Of a stretch of DNA of 64,000 bases, positions 63,721-64,000 are shown piece after piece. Each line of letters opens with the position of its first letter. Within the stretch, counting starts at the first letter, position 1. The notes below the pieces were generated by a model. The model did not search any database and was not told where the DNA came from. It worked only from the letters and a program-made list of their open reading frames with translations. The stretch covers positions 1-64,000 of the forward strand of contig JAWKSZ010000011.1 of the NCBI GenBank assembly GCA_041402045.1, in the 5' to 3' direction. Source of the stretch: JAGQRJ01 sp041402045 (lineage in GTDB: Bacteria > Planctomycetota > J058). The translations under genes and the position numbers were made by a program.

Positions 63721-64000
63721 GATCCGCCGCTCGCCGGGCGCGCGCGAGGACCGTGCTGCGGCCGAGCGCCCGTCGACGCGCTACCCGAGAGGACTTCTCG
63801 AGCGCGACCAGCTCGCGCTCGAGCTGACGCAGCTCGTGCTCCGGGTGACCCTGGGCCCCCGGCAGTACTTCACGGGCTTTGCGCACCTCGACCGCCGCGT
63901 CGTCGTTGCGGCCGCGGTCGAAGAAGTGCTCGGCGTAGCGCAGGTGGTTCTCCGGGTCCGTGGGCGCGACCTCGATCGCGCCCTCGAACAGGGGCTCGAT
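63656..64000 (-). CDS. TPR protein, C-terminal part (5' end outside window)
   Basis: The stop is at 63656 and the gene continues beyond the window edge at 64000. The visible 115 residues begin IEPLFEGAIEVAPTDPENHL and RYAEHFFDRGRNDDAAVEV, a TPR pair, then a coiled helix (EHELRQLERELVALEKSS) and a tail rich in Arg/Ala/Pro. The last 25-30 residues come from the direct repeat, so they are probably not conserved, and the repeat may have displaced an earlier stop. Role unknown. Confidence 0.65.
   Translation of the reverse strand: MEPLFEGAIEVAPTDPENHLRYAEHFFDRGRNDDAAVEVRKAREVLPGAQGHPEHELRQLERELVALEKSSRVARRRALGRSTVLARARRAADPPGPAAAKPRARSRPRSRRAR

Noticed and set aside
1..64000. tRNA or rRNA genes
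   Set aside because: I found no convincing T-loop/acceptor pairing and no rRNA core; not a substitute for a tRNAscan or Rfam run.

Overview
The window is very GC-rich (my impression is above 70%) bacterial DNA, gene-dense, with many GTG/TTG starts and many 1-4 base stop/start overlaps. Six very large Hanks-type Ser/Thr kinase genes, three of them kinase + transmembrane + SUMF1/FGE-like chimeras, with leucine-rich-repeat, TPR, FG-GAP and STAS proteins, suggest a Planctomycetota-like organism. Myxococcota is the main alternative. No rRNA, tRNA, plasmid or phage gene was recognised.

Layout. 0.1-4.1 kb (-): kinase-TPR gene and a coupled anchored protein. 4.2-6.7 kb (+): nadD (frame-damaged), asnS, and a small protein with an SSB-like acidic tip, followed by palindromic repeats. 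6.9-9.3 kb (+): LRR protein, HAD phosphatase, CPBP protease, overlapping. 9.3-11.7 kb (-): STAS protein, a short protein, a zinc-ribbon/TPR protein. 11.9-16.8 kb (+): a tandem pseudokinase receptor with a C16 tract, and an exported protein. 17-19.9 kb (-): O-antigen-ligase-like TPR membrane protein and pyrF. 19.9-20.5 kb: an 8-bp tandem repeat and dispersed repeats. 20.6-27.7 kb (+): M20 amidohydrolase, tandem kinase, heparinase-like protein, birA.

27.9-33.8 kb (+) holds the most system-like locus: PspA, a membrane-tethered NMT1/TauA-type solute-binding protein fused to an OmpA peptidoglycan-binding domain, a permease with a large extra-cytoplasmic insert, its ABC ATPase, and a two-TM coiled-coil protein. 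The last three overlap by ATGA. An FHA protein follows on the other strand. 34.6-48.1 kb (+): a tandem kinase-FGE gene broken into many frames, a lipoprotein with a caspase-like fold lacking both catalytic residues, and a 2,400-residue repeat lipoprotein. 48.1-48.8 kb: an inverted repeat and a minisatellite. 48.8-53.1 kb: a giant amidoligase-like protein. 53.1-54.5 kb (-): alpha/beta hydrolase and SDR. 54.6-59.9 kb (+): two kinase-FGE receptors. 59.9-60.9 kb (-): an exported protein. 61.8-63.5 kb (+): a radical SAM protein. The right edge cuts a TPR gene (-).

The main theme is envelope signalling. Kinases carry repeated T-x-x-D motifs of the kind FHA domains bind when phosphorylated, and an FHA protein is encoded nearby. 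The PspA-ABC-OmpA operon looks like an envelope-stress or trans-envelope transport unit.

Caution: at least eight genes are interrupted by one- or two-base indels, mostly in G/C runs, with intact motifs on both sides. I read most of these as sequence error. Coordinates for those genes span the break.
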